A stretch of DNA of 64,000 nt from Anabaena sp. UHCC 0204 (GCF_009711975.1 NZ_VIKW01000006.1:137349-201348); one strand, 5' to 3'; counted from the stretch's first letter, positions 55,687-64,000 are shown. Numbers and translations are program-made. The notes: generated from the letters alone by a model not told the origin.

Positions 55687-56487
55687 TTATTGTGAAGATA
55701 CCGCCTGTACTCGCCGATTAATTTCCGTCCAGTTCACCACATTCCACCAATTATTGAGATACTCAGCACGACGATTTTGATATCTGAGGTAGTATGCGTG
55801 TTCCCACACATCATTACCCATAATAGGATACAAACCATCCATGATAGGACTATCCTGATTTGGTGTAGTCACAATTTGTAGTTGATTTTGGGGATTACGC
55901 ACCAACCAAACCCAACCACTCCCAAATCTGTTTCCACCGGCTTCATTAAACTGTTTTTTAAAAGCATCAAAACTACCAAAAGTTTGATTTATCTCTTGGG
56001 CTATTTTTCCCGTTGGTTCTCCACCACCATTGGGACTCATGATTTGCCAGAAAATTGTGTGGTTAAGATGACCACCACCGTGGTTCCGTACCGTCTGCCG
56101 AATATCCTCTGGTACATTATTTAAGTCACGCAGTATTGCTTCTACACTTCTACTTTTCAACTCAGGATGCTTTTGCAATGCTTCATTTAATTTATTAACG
56201 TATGCACTATGGTGTTTGTCATGATGCAGCTTCATCGTTTGGGCATCAATAGCCCTTTCTAGAGCATTATCAGCGTAAGGTAATTTTGGTAACTCTGCGG
56301 GAGAAGCACTTAGTTCTCTGTCAGGATACGCTACAGCGACAAATTGAGTAGTAGCAACAACGTCTTGTACAGGTGTTGTTATGGAAGTTGATAATTCTGT
56401 TATGGGTTCAACTTGACAAGCAAATAGTAAAGATACTAGACAAACTCCTGTTATAAACAACATAACTTGTTGTTGTAAAAATTTCAT
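55687..56487 (-). CDS. sodA: Superoxide dismutase (Mn type), membrane-anchored
   Basis: 266 residues from the ATG at 56487; ATGs at 56520, 56502 and 56493 are possible. The N-terminus [18 protein letters not shown] is a lipoprotein-type signal or anchor. The enzyme begins [20 protein letters not shown], then [35 protein letters not shown] and [19 protein letters not shown], with metal ligands His, His, Asp, His present. The GSGWVWL form is typical of manganese enzymes. Anchored MnSOD is known from filamentous cyanobacteria. It faces the lumen or periplasm and removes superoxide. Confidence 0.9.
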   Translation of the reverse strand: MKFLQQQVMLFITGVCLVSLLFACQVEPITELSTSITTPVQDVVATTQFVAVAYPDRELSASPAELPKLPYADNALERAIDAQTMKLHHDKHHSAYVNKLNEALQKHPELKSRSVEAILRDLNNVPEDIRQTVRNHGGGHLNHTIFWQIMSPNGGGEPTGKIAQEINQTFGSFDAFKKQFNEAGGNRFGSGWVWLVRNPQNQLQIVTTPNQDSPIMDGLYPIMGNDVWEHAYYLRYQNRRAEYLNNWWNVVNWTEINRRVQAVSSQ

Positions 56488-56539
56488 GATCATATACTTC
56501 ATATTTACTAGCAATGACAATGGAACACTCGCTTTTTTC

Positions 56540-56890
56540 TTAGGTAAGTGGTGCTATGAGTCTCAAGAGAATTGAGTTAATGATTGCTAAAGCAAGTGAG
56601 CCAAGAAAGGCACTCCAAAAACCGTATCTTAGGCGAAATCCAGGTACTAAAGCAGCGGATAAACCAAAGATAATGGAATTGATCACAAAGAAAAATAAGC
56701 CCAAAGTAATAATAATAAATGGTAAGGTGAATAAAGTTAAAATAGGCAGTAACAGTGCATTCAAAACCCCAAAAACTGCGGCGGTAATTAATGCCTTACC
56801 AAAGCCGTCTATTTCTACTCCTATCGGTAGTCGAGAAATAATTAAAAAACTGATAGATGTGACTAACCAAGTAATTATTAAACTAACCAT
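56540..56890 (-). CDS. Phage holin family IV-like membrane protein
   Basis: 116 residues with four membrane segments; [20 protein letters not shown], then [18 protein letters not shown] and [20 protein letters not shown] agree with the small four-helix family (formerly DUF360) called phage holin family by homology. These proteins are chromosomal in many bacteria and a holin role is unproved. It lies about 50 bp upstream of sodA on the same strand. No phage genes are nearby. Confidence 0.85.
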   Translation of the reverse strand: MVSLIITWLVTSISFLIISRLPIGVEIDGFGKALITAAVFGVLNALLLPILTLFTLPFIIITLGLFFFVINSIIFGLSAALVPGFRLRYGFWSAFLGSLALAIINSILLRLIAPLT

Positions 56891-56963
56891 AAGAAAGATT
56901 CCTTTGATAATTTATAATTGACAATTGACAGATAACTCCTTCCTTCTTCCTCCTTTCTCCTGA

Positions 56964-56989
56964 CTGGGCGCAGGCCCTGTCGCCCCTAC
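56964..56989. repeat. CTGGGCGCAG intergenic repeat, copy 3
   Basis: CTGGGCGCAGGCCCTGTCGC, then CCCTAC; one insertion and one change relative to the copies at 19481 and 49727. It lies 25 bp before a MITE copy. Confidence 0.65.
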
Positions 56990-57013
56990 CTCCTGACTCC
57001 TGACTTCTATATC

Positions 57014-57104
57014 AGGACTTACGCACAAGTCACGAAGGAACGAACCACGAAGGAACGAAGGACACGAAGGAAAGAGGGTTTCAGAGATATTTTGCGTAAG
57101 TCCT
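57014..57104. mobile_element. 91-bp MITE-like element, copy 2
   Basis: Same 12-bp terminal inverted repeats and length as 32795-32885, in the opposite orientation, about 3 mismatches in 91 by eye. It separates the holin-like gene from the AI-2E family gene. Confidence 0.8.
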
Positions 57105-57160
57105 ATATATTTAGAATCGAAGAATTGTTGTAGGTAATCATCTATCAAAAAGATGAGTTT

Positions 57161-58192
57161 TTAATCTGCCTTTAACTCATCTATTTCAAATAGACTAATA
57201 ATTACTCCAGCAATGGGAACAGCGAGAAAAACTCCTAGTAAACCTGCGATTCTAGCACCTATTAATAATGCGAAAAACATCACAACTGGATTAATATTTA
57301 ATGAACCTTGCATAATGCGTGGCATTAGCAAATTCTCTTCTACTTGTTGAATTAAAATACAACCTATTAATACTTTTATACTGATCCAAATTCCTTGAGG
57401 TAAAACAATTAAAGCTACAATGCTAATTCCTAATGTCGCTCCAATGCCTGGAATTAAGTCAAAAATTCCAGCAATAGCTGATAAAATTAATGGATAGGGA
57501 ATTTGCAAAATCAAAAAGACAATAAAGGCAGAAACTCCAAAAAATACAGATAAAATTAACCGTCCCCAAAAAAAGCCTAAAAAGTTTCGCTGAATAGAAA
57601 TCGTCAAATTATTACGCAGATGTTCGGGGAAAAGTTTGAGAACAAAATACCAAAGACGTTCACCATTTAGCAACATAAAGAAAGCTACCACAGCAATCAA
57701 AATTATGTCAATGAGACTGGAAAATAATCTTTGAACTGTAGCGAAACCAATACCAATTCCTTCTAAAGCTTGAGTTCGGATTTGTTCTTCAACAGCCGTT
57801 AAATTTACTTGTAAATTCCACCGAGCTAGGAAAGTTTCTAGTCTTTTTAATAAAGATATCAGAAAATCTACAAAGTCTGGAAATTGACCGAGTAAGTCTT
57901 GTCCTTGAGATAAAGCAGTAAAACCGATTGTGAATGTAAAAATAACCAGAATTGACAGACTTATTAAAAATACTAAAATAACGGCGAAACTGTGGGGCAA
58001 AAAACGCTGTATCCACTGCACAGGATAATTAAGCAAAAATGCTACAATTGCTGCTAAGATAAAAACGATAATTACTGTGGAAAAATAAGCTAAAACTTGG
58101 ACTATTACCCATCCAAGGGCAAAGAGCAATAGGTAGTGAACTAATTTATTAGTACCTATTTGTTCTAATGAATTCTTTACTGAGTTGCTCAT
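57161..58192 (-). CDS. AI-2E family transporter (PF01594 type)
   Basis: 343 residues, about seven to eight membrane segments, starting NKLVHYLLLFALGWVIVQVL. The central segment with LSAIAGIFDLIPGIGATLGI, then QQVEENLLMPRIMQGSLNIN and PVVMFFALLIGARIAGLLGV is the conserved core of the family, which includes TqsA-like exporters and ion antiporters. Substrate is not known in cyanobacteria. It may share a transcript with the mechanosensitive channel upstream (131 bp). Confidence 0.92.
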   Translation of the reverse strand: MSNSVKNSLEQIGTNKLVHYLLLFALGWVIVQVLAYFSTVIIVFILAAIVAFLLNYPVQWIQRFLPHSFAVILVFLISLSILVIFTFTIGFTALSQGQDLLGQFPDFVDFLISLLKRLETFLARWNLQVNLTAVEEQIRTQALEGIGIGFATVQRLFSSLIDIILIAVVAFFMLLNGERLWYFVLKLFPEHLRNNLTISIQRNFLGFFWGRLILSVFFGVSAFIVFLILQIPYPLILSAIAGIFDLIPGIGATLGISIVALIVLPQGIWISIKVLIGCILIQQVEENLLMPRIMQGSLNINPVVMFFALLIGARIAGLLGVFLAVPIAGVIISLFEIDELKAD

Positions 58193-58322
58193 TTGTATTT
58201 GACATCTACCATAGGTTATACTAATTTATAATTTTCGTTTTTTAGGAGAAGTTGGATATATTATCTATAATTAATATACTAATCCAAAAAATGTTTAATT
58301 AAATAAATTTTTATCATCTTAG

Positions 58323-59663
58323 TTAATTAACGTGATGGTTATCAATAAATGGTGGTAAACCTCGTAACCTGACAGTATAAATATCTGTTGGCATTTCCAC
58401 TCCTGCTTGCATTAATGCTTCTTTAATTGATTGTGCTACATGAGAAGTCATTTCTAGAAATGGCAACCGACGAGAATCAACCCAAAATCGTACTTCAATA
58501 TTTACTGTACTTGCAGCAAGTTCACGCACTAAAATATCCGGTGTTGGTTCTGATTCAACTCCTTCGACTCTCAAAACTGCATCATTAATAATTTGTTTTG
58601 CTCTACTAATATCTGAGTCATAGTCAATCCCCACCATAATTGAGCTACGGCGATGAGTACAAGCAGTATTATTAGTAATAATAGCTCTAAACACTTCCTG
58701 ATTGGGAATAGAAACTACACGGCCATCATAGGTTTTTAATGTTGTTGCTCGCAACTGAATTTGAGTAACTGTACCTTCAAATTCTTTAATCACAATTTGG
58801 TCACCTAAACGAAAGGGGCGAGATGTTAATAAAACAATTCCCGAAAAATAGTTACTTAATATATCTCGTAAACTAAAACCAATTGCTACACTTGTTAATC
58901 CTAGAGTTCCTACTAAGGTAGCAAAATCAAGCCCCAAAACCCCCAAAGCAACAATTGTACCCATTACCCAAACGCTACCGTATACCAAACGACTCACAAG
59001 AATTTTAGAATTGCGGTCAACTTCCCACTGCTGGGAAGCAAATAGTGTAAAACGACGGACACTAGCAGCCATTATCCAAGTAGCAATTAAGGCTAAAAAT
59101 GCACCTAAAAAGGAAGGTAGATTATCAATACTATCTCGCTGAAATTGGCGTGCAGTCCTGTATAATCTTCGCCCTATGTCAATTACTAAAGGTGGTTGTT
59201 CAAATGCTTTAGATAGTTGATTTGCCCACTTTTGTGCCAGAATTTCTACTGGTAAATTAAAGTCTTGTCCATCCTGTTTGGTAACAGTTATTAAAACCCG
59301 GTTGCCTATTTGTATGGTAGCAATACCCCGTGATTTATCAAAAACAACAGTAACATCTCTGCCTGATTGAGGTTGTGTCAAAATACCTGCAATGCGACGG
59401 TTAACTATTTGTGCGCGTTGTCTAGCACTCACATTTCCCACACTACCAATTTGGAAGATAGGCTGTCCTCTCACAATAATATCAGCGAAAAATAACCCAT
59501 CAATTGAAGTTGTTTTTGTTTTGTTTGGTTGAGGTATTGCCGGATTCAGGGGAATTTCCTGTGTTAGTCCTTTGCCAAAATTTATGAGGAGTAAACAGGA
59601 AACAATAAATACGGTTGTTTTTGCAGGTAATTTGGGTTTACCAAAATTAAAGGTGTGATTCAT
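58323..59663 (-). CDS. Mechanosensitive channel of the MscS family
   Basis: 446 residues. A signal peptide or first helix (about 14-33), a periplasmic domain to about residue 175, then three membrane helices. The pore helix and following beta-domain are LVGTLGLTSVAIGFSLRDIL, then SNYFSGIVLLTSRPFRLGDQ, and TTLKTYDGRVVSIPNQEVF, all strong family marks. The C-terminal domain has VGIDYDSDISRAKQII. It opens under membrane tension to release solutes. The large N-terminal domain, with RRIAGILTQPQ, is beyond the minimal E. coli form. Confidence 0.93.
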   Translation of the reverse strand: MNHTFNFGKPKLPAKTTVFIVSCLLLINFGKGLTQEIPLNPAIPQPNKTKTTSIDGLFFADIIVRGQPIFQIGSVGNVSARQRAQIVNRRIAGILTQPQSGRDVTVVFDKSRGIATIQIGNRVLITVTKQDGQDFNLPVEILAQKWANQLSKAFEQPPLVIDIGRRLYRTARQFQRDSIDNLPSFLGAFLALIATWIMAASVRRFTLFASQQWEVDRNSKILVSRLVYGSVWVMGTIVALGVLGLDFATLVGTLGLTSVAIGFSLRDILSNYFSGIVLLTSRPFRLGDQIVIKEFEGTVTQIQLRATTLKTYDGRVVSIPNQEVFRAIITNNTACTHRRSSIMVGIDYDSDISRAKQIINDAVLRVEGVESEPTPDILVRELAASTVNIEVRFWVDSRRLPFLEMTSHVAQSIKEALMQAGVEMPTDIYTVRLRGLPPFIDNHHVN

Positions 59664-60224
59664 TATGTTTTTTTTAATAACGTAAAACTGCTATAACAGG
59701 TGTGTTGTTTTTGTCTGGGAATTTATGTGTGATTAGGTTCTTACCGTTTTAGATAAATTAACTTGACACTTAGTAATTACTCAATTACCTAAAGACATAT
59801 TTTATAAATTAACAATTGATTAATTTGATTTTAATCATTGTAGAGACGTTTTTCATACAGGGATTCTTTGAAGATGTTTCATAAGTATAGGGGATTTATT
59901 CATAGGTAGAAGCGGGAAAAAATGGGAAACTCTTGTGCAAATAATTTTTATAAATACATTCCAAATTCAGCAGCATATATTTTTAAATAAGGTAAAAAAA
60001 TGTGTCTTTTGTAACAAAAATCCCTAAATTGTGAGGGGATCAAGACATTAATGGTTCGGTATTCATAAAAACTTATATAAATTCAGATTGCGATATATAT
60101 ACTTAACGAAAACGACTGTTCAGAAATCCTGATTAAAAAATATTGCAATAACTTGATTTAGTTGCTAATGTGTGTAGGTACGACAGCACTGGTGAATGCT
60201 CGGATCATTAGAGAGGTAAAATCA
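59664..60224. other. Intergenic region, promoter side of the SDR gene
   Basis: About 560 bp, A/T-rich. I see no ORF, repeat or strong hairpin. It must contain the divergent promoters of the mechanosensitive channel gene and of the SDR transcript. Confidence 0.4.
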
Positions 60225-60324
60225 ATGAGCTTTATCCATCCTGCCAAAAGTCTTTTATGTTGATTGTTCCCATTATGAGGACAAATAATTTCTGCTTTCG
60301 AGAAGCAATAAAGGGGTATTGCAG

Positions 60325-60405
60325 ATGAGCAGAAAAAGGATCTTCGATCGCAACTCGTTGAGAGTTGATTTTAGTTTACCGTTCATCCATCGTCTGACCT
60401 TGTGA
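60325..60405 (+). CDS. Possible 26-residue leader peptide upstream of the SDR gene
   Basis: MSRKRIFDRNSLRVDFSLPF, then IHRLTL: short and basic. AAGGGG lies 8 bp before the ATG. The ATG overlaps the stop (ATGA) of another mini-ORF at 60275-60328, and a third mini-ORF, MSFIHPAKSLLC at 60225-60263, has GAGAGG upstream. A row of tiny ORFs before a gene with a strong ribosome site could be a translated leader, or chance. Confidence 0.35.
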   Translation: MSRKRIFDRNSLRVDFSLPFIHRLTL

Positions 60406-60452
60406 TTGCAAAGAACGCAAAAGGAAGACGAAGAATTTGGAGGTGAAAACCA

Positions 60453-61244
60453 ATGAATATTCAAGGAAAAGTTGCACTAATTACCGGGGCTTCTCGTGGA
60501 ATTGGCCGAGCGATCGCTTTAGAATTAGCCAAACAAGGAATGAAAAGGTTAATATTGGTAGCACGCGATCGGCAAAAGTTAGCCGAAGTAGCCCAAGAAA
60601 TCGAAGCTTTGGGCGTAGAAACTACAATCATGGCCTTAGACTTAACTCACTCAATCAACGTTAACATAGCCGTAGCCCAACTTTGGCGCAGTTATGGACC
60701 AATTCATCTACTCGTAAATTGTGCCGGAGTCGCACACCAAAATTCATTTCTGCAATCAAAACTTCCCCAACTTCAAGAAGAACTATCCGTCAATTTGATG
60801 GGAATGTACACCCTCACCAGCTTGATAGCCAAACGCATGGTTAGTCAAAAAAAGGGGATCATTGTCAATGTCTCCAGTTTAATGGGGAAAGTTGCCGCCC
60901 CGACAATGGCCACATATTCCGCCACTAAGTTTGCAATTGTCGGATTTACCCAAGCACTACGTCAAGAACTTGCTCAACACAATGTCCGCGTTATTGCTTT
61001 ACTCCCTTCCCTCACGGAAACAGACATGGTGCGTGACTTGAATTTATTTCATGGAGTAATTCCTATGACACCGGAACAAGTTGCCCAAGCTCTCGTCATT
61101 GGTTTACAAAAAGATACACCAGAGATCTTAGTAGGATGGCAATCTCACCTAGCTGTATTATGCCAACGTCTCGCCCCTTGGTTACTAGAGATCATCATGC
61201 AACTAGCAACACCGAAAAAACCATTACCTGACGCTGCGGGATAA
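60453..61244 (+). CDS. Short-chain dehydrogenase/reductase
   Basis: 263 residues. GGAGGTGA (60439-60446) is 6 bp before the ATG, an excellent ribosome site. The Rossmann glycine motif is LITGASRGIGRAIALEL; LLVNCAGVAH is the NAG stretch, and the catalytic Ser, Tyr and Lys are in VNVSSL and YSATKFA. The Arg at position 38-39 (VARDRQKL) suggests NADP. The last 60 residues (LCQRLAPWLLEIIMQLATP) are hydrophobic, as in membrane-associated ketoreductase-type members. It is not HetN: HetN's ERGSGR motif is missing. Substrate unknown. Confidence 0.9.
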   Translation: MNIQGKVALITGASRGIGRAIALELAKQGMKRLILVARDRQKLAEVAQEIEALGVETTIMALDLTHSINVNIAVAQLWRSYGPIHLLVNCAGVAHQNSFLQSKLPQLQEELSVNLMGMYTLTSLIAKRMVSQKKGIIVNVSSLMGKVAAPTMATYSATKFAIVGFTQALRQELAQHNVRVIALLPSLTETDMVRDLNLFHGVIPMTPEQVAQALVIGLQKDTPEILVGWQSHLAVLCQRLAPWLLEIIMQLATPKKPLPDAAG

Positions 61245-61310
61245 AGTTCAACCTATTTGAGTTTTGTTTCGCACAATCTCTCCTAGAGATACTAAACTCC
61301 AGTAATAAGC

Positions 61311-61348
61311 AAAGACACAAAAAACACTTTGCGTCTTTGCTCCCTTCC
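61311..61348. repeat. Hairpin repeat (AGCAAAGACAC type)
   Basis: AGCAAAGACACAAAAAACAC and the inverted GTGTTTTTTGTG-like half TTTGCGTCTTTGCT. The same word, in the other orientation, is at about 53412-53448. It may act as a terminator after the SDR gene. Confidence 0.5.
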
Positions 61349-61476
61349 AAGTTAAAAAATGGTAGATTGGGTGAAGCGACAACGCAACCCAACTAAAAAT
61401 TTGATAATGTTGATTTTTAGGCTTAACTAAACTTTATTAGCCCATAAATGATGATGAGAAGCAAAGAGAACAATAT

Positions 61477-61548
61477 ATGCAAGTAAGACAAGAAATTTTT
61501 GATACTTACTGGCGATTTGCTGCTATGCGTCAAGAAGTATTTTTTTGA
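61477..61548 (+). pseudogene. Truncated start of a DNA-modification family gene (HMUDK_hel-like)
   Basis: A 23-residue reading, MQVRQEIFDTYWRFAAMRQE, then VFF and a stop inside a run of seven T. YWRFAAxRQxxFF is the opening I remember from proteins with the 5-hmdU DNA kinase helical domain/putrescinyl-thymine pyrophosphorylase-like clade, related to phage hypermodified thymine. The remaining protein is missing, so this would be a 5' remnant. Based on a short match from memory. Confidence 0.35.
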
Positions 61549-61610
61549 AATTGATGCAGGTTTAATAACATATTAAATAGGGTTTGCTGAAAAAGTTATC
61601 TGTGAGGGGA

Positions 61611-61639
61611 GGGAACAGGGAACAGGGAACAGGGAACAG
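61611..61639. repeat. GGGAACA tandem repeat
   Basis: Four units of the heptanucleotide GGGAACA in the non-coding stretch before the Uma2 gene; another STRR-type array. Confidence 0.75.
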
Positions 61640-61844
61640 TTTCAACTATCTGGATATCCTCAATTTCCCATATCCGACAAGGAAAAATGCAACTGTTTTG
61701 AGACACCATAAGCTAAAACCTTGCACTTGCTTGTTCTTGAAATCCGCGAAACCCCTATTAATAGACGGTTACAGCTTTATTCAGCAAGCCCTAAATATGA
61801 GTAAGCTAACATCAATGGTAAAGCAATAAAAGGATCTAGATATC

Positions 61845-62432
61845 ATGACTATTGCACAAACAACACGCTACTACTCACCTGAAGAATACCTAGAATTTGA
61901 GGTAAATTCAGAACTACGTCACGAATATATTGATGGATTAATTATCCATAAGACAGGCGAAACACCAAATCATAATAAAATAGCTGGTAATTTATATGTT
62001 GCCATACATTTTGCCCTCAAATGCCAACCTTATGAAGTCTATGATACTGATCAACGGCTTTGGATTCCTAAACGACAGATTCATATTTATCCTGATGTAA
62101 TGGTTGTCCAAACTCCCCTAGTGTTTGCAGAAGGAAGAAATGACACTATTACTAATCCAGTGATGATTGCTGAAGTCTTATCAAAATCTACCAAAGGTTA
62201 TGATAGAGATGAAAAGTTTGCAGCTTATCGGACTATTGCTAGTTTTCAAGAATATATTTTAATTGACCAATACACAATTCACGTTGAACAATATGTAAAA
62301 ACTGATAATAGAAAATGGATGTTTTTAGAATATGAAAATATTAACGATACTTTAAATTTAACTTCTATTCCAGGTCAAATTTCTCTGGCTGATATTTATG
62401 AAAAAATAGCCTTTACCAGTGCAGAATCTTAA
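61845..62432 (+). CDS. Uma2 family endonuclease-like protein (DUF820)
   Basis: 195 residues. YSPEEYLEFEVNSELRHEYI, then DGLIIHKTGETPNHNKIAGN at the N-terminus, IYPDVMVVQTP, MIAEVLSKSTKGYDRDEKFA and FQEYILIDQYTIHVEQY are the family marks. The PD-(D/E)xK pattern is visible: E in the first helix, PDVMVV and AEVLSKST (E-x-x-S where many nucleases have ExK). Uma2 proteins are present in many copies in cyanobacteria and are mobile; biological role is not established. AAAGGATC before the ATG is a fair ribosome site. Confidence 0.9.
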   Translation: MTIAQTTRYYSPEEYLEFEVNSELRHEYIDGLIIHKTGETPNHNKIAGNLYVAIHFALKCQPYEVYDTDQRLWIPKRQIHIYPDVMVVQTPLVFAEGRNDTITNPVMIAEVLSKSTKGYDRDEKFAAYRTIASFQEYILIDQYTIHVEQYVKTDNRKWMFLEYENINDTLNLTSIPGQISLADIYEKIAFTSAES

Positions 62433-62435
62433 TTA

Positions 62436-62576
62436 TTTGTCTGAATCAGGATATCCAGGATTTGAGGATTTACAGGATATTATTTGAAAGGATCATATTT
62501 TGAATTTTGATTGTCCATCTTTATCTGTGTTTATCTGCGTTTATCTGCGTTCAACTAATTTGGTATTACTGTTACA
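62436..62576. repeat. Direct repeat flanking the HEPN/MNT pair, left copy
   Basis: Starts TTTGTCTGAATCAGGAT and runs through GATTGTCCATCTTTATCTGT to TATTACTGTTA. The second copy at 63408-63552 is in the same orientation and highly similar over the whole length. Confidence 0.8.
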
Positions 62577-62620
62577 TTAGCATTATTTATTTAACTATTG
62601 ATTTATTTGAATTAGCAAGA

Positions 62621-62989
62621 TTATAGATAGTCTAATAATTCTAGGAACTCTTCTGTTCTTTCAATCAGTAGTTTTGCATCTTCAGCAGTTAAACGTTCAG
62701 AGCGATCATAATCTCCCTTTAAACGGATCTGTTCTGCATCAATTAGATAACGGTGAAATTTGGGATCAATTTTACCAGTTCTAGCAAAAAGTTCGCCAAA
62801 TTTACTAATTACAGCGGAGTGTTTGCTAAAACTGAGATTTTCACTTACCAGGAATGCTTCAGCTATATAAAACATGGCATAATAAGCACGAGAAGCAGCA
62901 AAGTCAGGTAGATTTTCACCAGCTAAAATTTTAGCTGCACGCAGACTATCTTGAGCTTTTTGCACTAGAAATTCTTGTTCTTTGTTCAT
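62621..62989 (-). CDS. HEPN domain protein
   Basis: 122 residues. VQKAQDSLRAAKILAGENLP, then FAASRAYYAMFYIAEAFLVS and HSAVISKFGELFARTGKI agree with the HEPN (COG1895-type) family usually paired with a minimal nucleotidyltransferase. The site where many relatives have SRAYYAMFH has Tyr instead of His, so the RNase motif may be altered. Its start overlaps the MNT gene by 44 bp. Such pairs act as toxin-antitoxin systems in which the MNT protein modifies the HEPN toxin. Confidence 0.87.
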   Translation of the reverse strand: MNKEQEFLVQKAQDSLRAAKILAGENLPDFAASRAYYAMFYIAEAFLVSENLSFSKHSAVISKFGELFARTGKIDPKFHRYLIDAEQIRLKGDYDRSERLTAEDAKLLIERTEEFLELLDYL

Positions 62990-63311
62990 AAAAATAAATA
63001 CCTTCTTTTTTGATATTTTGGATTAGCATTGTTTGTTCTTTTTCAAAACGACTGAGGGAGTAAAACAGGTTAGAAATTACTACAGTATATTTTAAACAAA
63101 GGGGACTAAGAAAAAAGCCAATTTTTTCAATTTCTTTGGTTGCTTGCACTAAATCCTTCAGTATAACTAATACATCAAAATCTGAATCAGGAGTAGCATC
63201 ACCACGCGCTTGAGAACCAAAAAGAATCACTGCAATTAGTTGCTCCTGGTATGTTTCAAGCAAGTTATTACACAATTCCTGCATAATTTCTTCTAGTTTT
63301 GGGTGTCTCAT
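62946..63311 (-). CDS. Minimal nucleotidyltransferase (MNT), partner of HEPN
   Basis: 121 residues. VILFGSQARGDATPDSDFDV carries the GSxARG and SDxD signature of MntA-like nucleotidyltransferases, followed by LVILKDLVQ. The C-terminal part (IKKEGIYFYEQRTRISSAKS) overlaps the HEPN gene by 44 bp, so translation is coupled. In known systems this enzyme adds AMP groups to the HEPN toxin and silences it. It comes first in the operon; both genes sit inside long direct repeats. Confidence 0.9.
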   Translation of the reverse strand: MRHPKLEEIMQELCNNLLETYQEQLIAVILFGSQARGDATPDSDFDVLVILKDLVQATKEIEKIGFFLSPLCLKYTVVISNLFYSLSRFEKEQTMLIQNIKKEGIYFYEQRTRISSAKSSR

Positions 63312-63407
63312 CGTTTAGTAATATTTTCTACTTGGAGATATAGCATTTTTTGTCAGAATCAGGATTTTAGGGATGTTGATTTTATTTGTGCTGTACTAAT
63401 ATTTTAA

Positions 63408-63552
63408 TTTGTCTGAATCAGGATGTCCAGGATTTTAGGATTTACAGGATGTTGTTTGAAAAAGTATCATGTTTTGAATTTTGATTGTCCATCTTTATCT
63501 GTGTTTATCTGCGTTTATCTGCGTTCAATTATTCTTGATATTACTGTTAGAT
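63408..63552. repeat. Direct repeat flanking the HEPN/MNT pair, right copy
   Basis: TTTGTCTGAATCAGGATGTC at the left, GATTGTCCATCTTTATCTGT and TATTACTGTTA at the right; same order as at 62436-62576. Beyond it (63560-63745) are more pieces of the same vocabulary (AATCCTGTAAATCC) and an ACCACAGAGGACACAGAG-type repeat, with no gene. Confidence 0.8.
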
Positions 63553-63745
63553 TACTAATTTTTTTAACCGAACCACAGAGGACACAGAGAAAAAATATCA
63601 GTTATCTTTGTGTGAGAAGGGAGTAATTTTCTCGTTCATCTAATTAATTATCTCAGAATTGGGGGAGCTTTCATCAGAAAATAAAATCCTGTAAATCCTT
63701 TAATCCTGGATATTCTGATTCTGATTTAATAATTTTCTGAAAGCT

Positions 63746-64000
63746 TTAGATGTTAGAGTTTACAAGTCTCGACGCGAGAGAAGAGATACATTTATTCCCC
63801 ACCTTTACCCAACCAAAAAAACCCCACATTGCTTTAGGTAGGTGTCCTTCTGGTGCTTTTTTGTCAAAAGTAATATCTCTGTAGTACAACCAACTTCCTC
63901 CTTTTCGCCATCCTACCTTGTCCCCGAACTTCTCCCAGATGTCTGAGTTATATTTTCTTGTTCCACCTAAACTTTGATAAATGCGTTTCTGAACAGCAAT
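63746..64000 (-). CDS. Partial gene at the window edge, unknown product
   Basis: An open minus-strand frame of 84 codons plus stop, running off the right end, so the 5' part is outside. It reads IAVQKRIYQSLGGTRKYNSD, then WEKFGDKVGWRKGGSWLYYR and PEGHLPKAMWGFFGWVKVGN. Composition, rich in Trp, Lys, Gly and aromatic residues, is protein-like. I cannot name the family. The last 18 residues are Ser-rich. Confidence 0.55.
   Translation of the reverse strand: MAVQKRIYQSLGGTRKYNSDIWEKFGDKVGWRKGGSWLYYRDITFDKKAPEGHLPKAMWGFFGWVKVGNKCISSLASRLVNSNI

Noticed and set aside
56912..57148. 78-codon minus-strand ORF
   Set aside because: It is made almost wholly of the MITE and the CTGGGCGCAG repeat.
60453..61244. 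SDR as HetN, the heterocyst pattern regulator
   Set aside because: The ERGSGR motif is absent and the sequence differs from HetN beyond general SDR motifs.
63423..63626. 67-codon plus-strand ORF
   Set aside because: It translates the direct repeat flanking the HEPN/MNT pair and another dispersed repeat.

Overview
The window looks like chromosomal DNA of a filamentous, Nostocales-type cyanobacterium. The evidence is the dense scatter of HIP1 octamers (GCGATCGC), two tiny cytochrome b6f subunit genes (petN, petM), Ycf39, several families known mainly from cyanobacteria (DUF1818, DUF2949 and DUF5340-like), low G+C, and many heptanucleotide tandem repeats and short palindromic repeats between genes. 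Genus and species cannot be read from the sequence.

Layout. 1-4.7 kb: three glycosyltransferase-type membrane genes (two GT-C-like proteins, one GT2-GtrA fusion). 5-8.5 kb: a Tat-exported beta-carbonic-anhydrase-like protein, an ArsR remnant, a DEDDh exonuclease, an acyltransferase and a membrane protein. 8.6-8.85 kb: petN and a 53-codon membrane ORF. 9-22.9 kb: a triple-GAF histidine kinase, an alpha/beta hydrolase, polA, a PEP-CTERM protein, a HAD phosphatase, miaB, an S41 protease, ispG, tRNA-Pro(GGG) and a DUF1818 gene. 23.1-28.2 kb: an NAD-synthesis operon (pncB, nadD, nrtR-like regulator, nadE) behind a perfect 29-bp palindrome lying on a likely promoter. 28.5-37.8 kb: moeB-rhodanese, two OmpR-type regulators, an EEP-family hydrolase, a HigBA-type toxin-antitoxin pair, pdxA, petM, ycf39 and nadK. 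37.9-51.7 kb: a DUF192 lipoprotein, DUF2949, an aminotransferase, trpC, a repeat-bracketed four-helix-bundle gene, lpd, a two-gene envelope unit, murE, a histidine kinase lacking the phospho-histidine, and acs.

51.9-55.3 kb is the clearest accessory region. It holds two unrecognised genes (one with a faint nuclease-like pattern), a broken inverted copy of the acs 3' end beside a transposon-like terminus, and a tightly coupled pair: an AbiTii-like/helix-hairpin-helix protein followed by a DUF4365-like protein. This pair is my best candidate for an undescribed defence-type system. 55.7-61.2 kb returns to housekeeping genes (sodA, holin-like protein, AI-2E family protein, MscS, SDR). The right end, 61.3-64 kb, is repeat-rich and carries an Uma2 nuclease, a HEPN/MNT pair bracketed by direct repeats of about 140 bp, a truncated start resembling a phage-type DNA-modification family, and an unidentified partial gene.

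Functionally, the NAD genes, nadK and nrtR form one metabolic theme. petN, petM and ycf39 belong to photosynthetic electron transport and photosystem assembly. No CRISPR array, rRNA or intact insertion sequence was seen.
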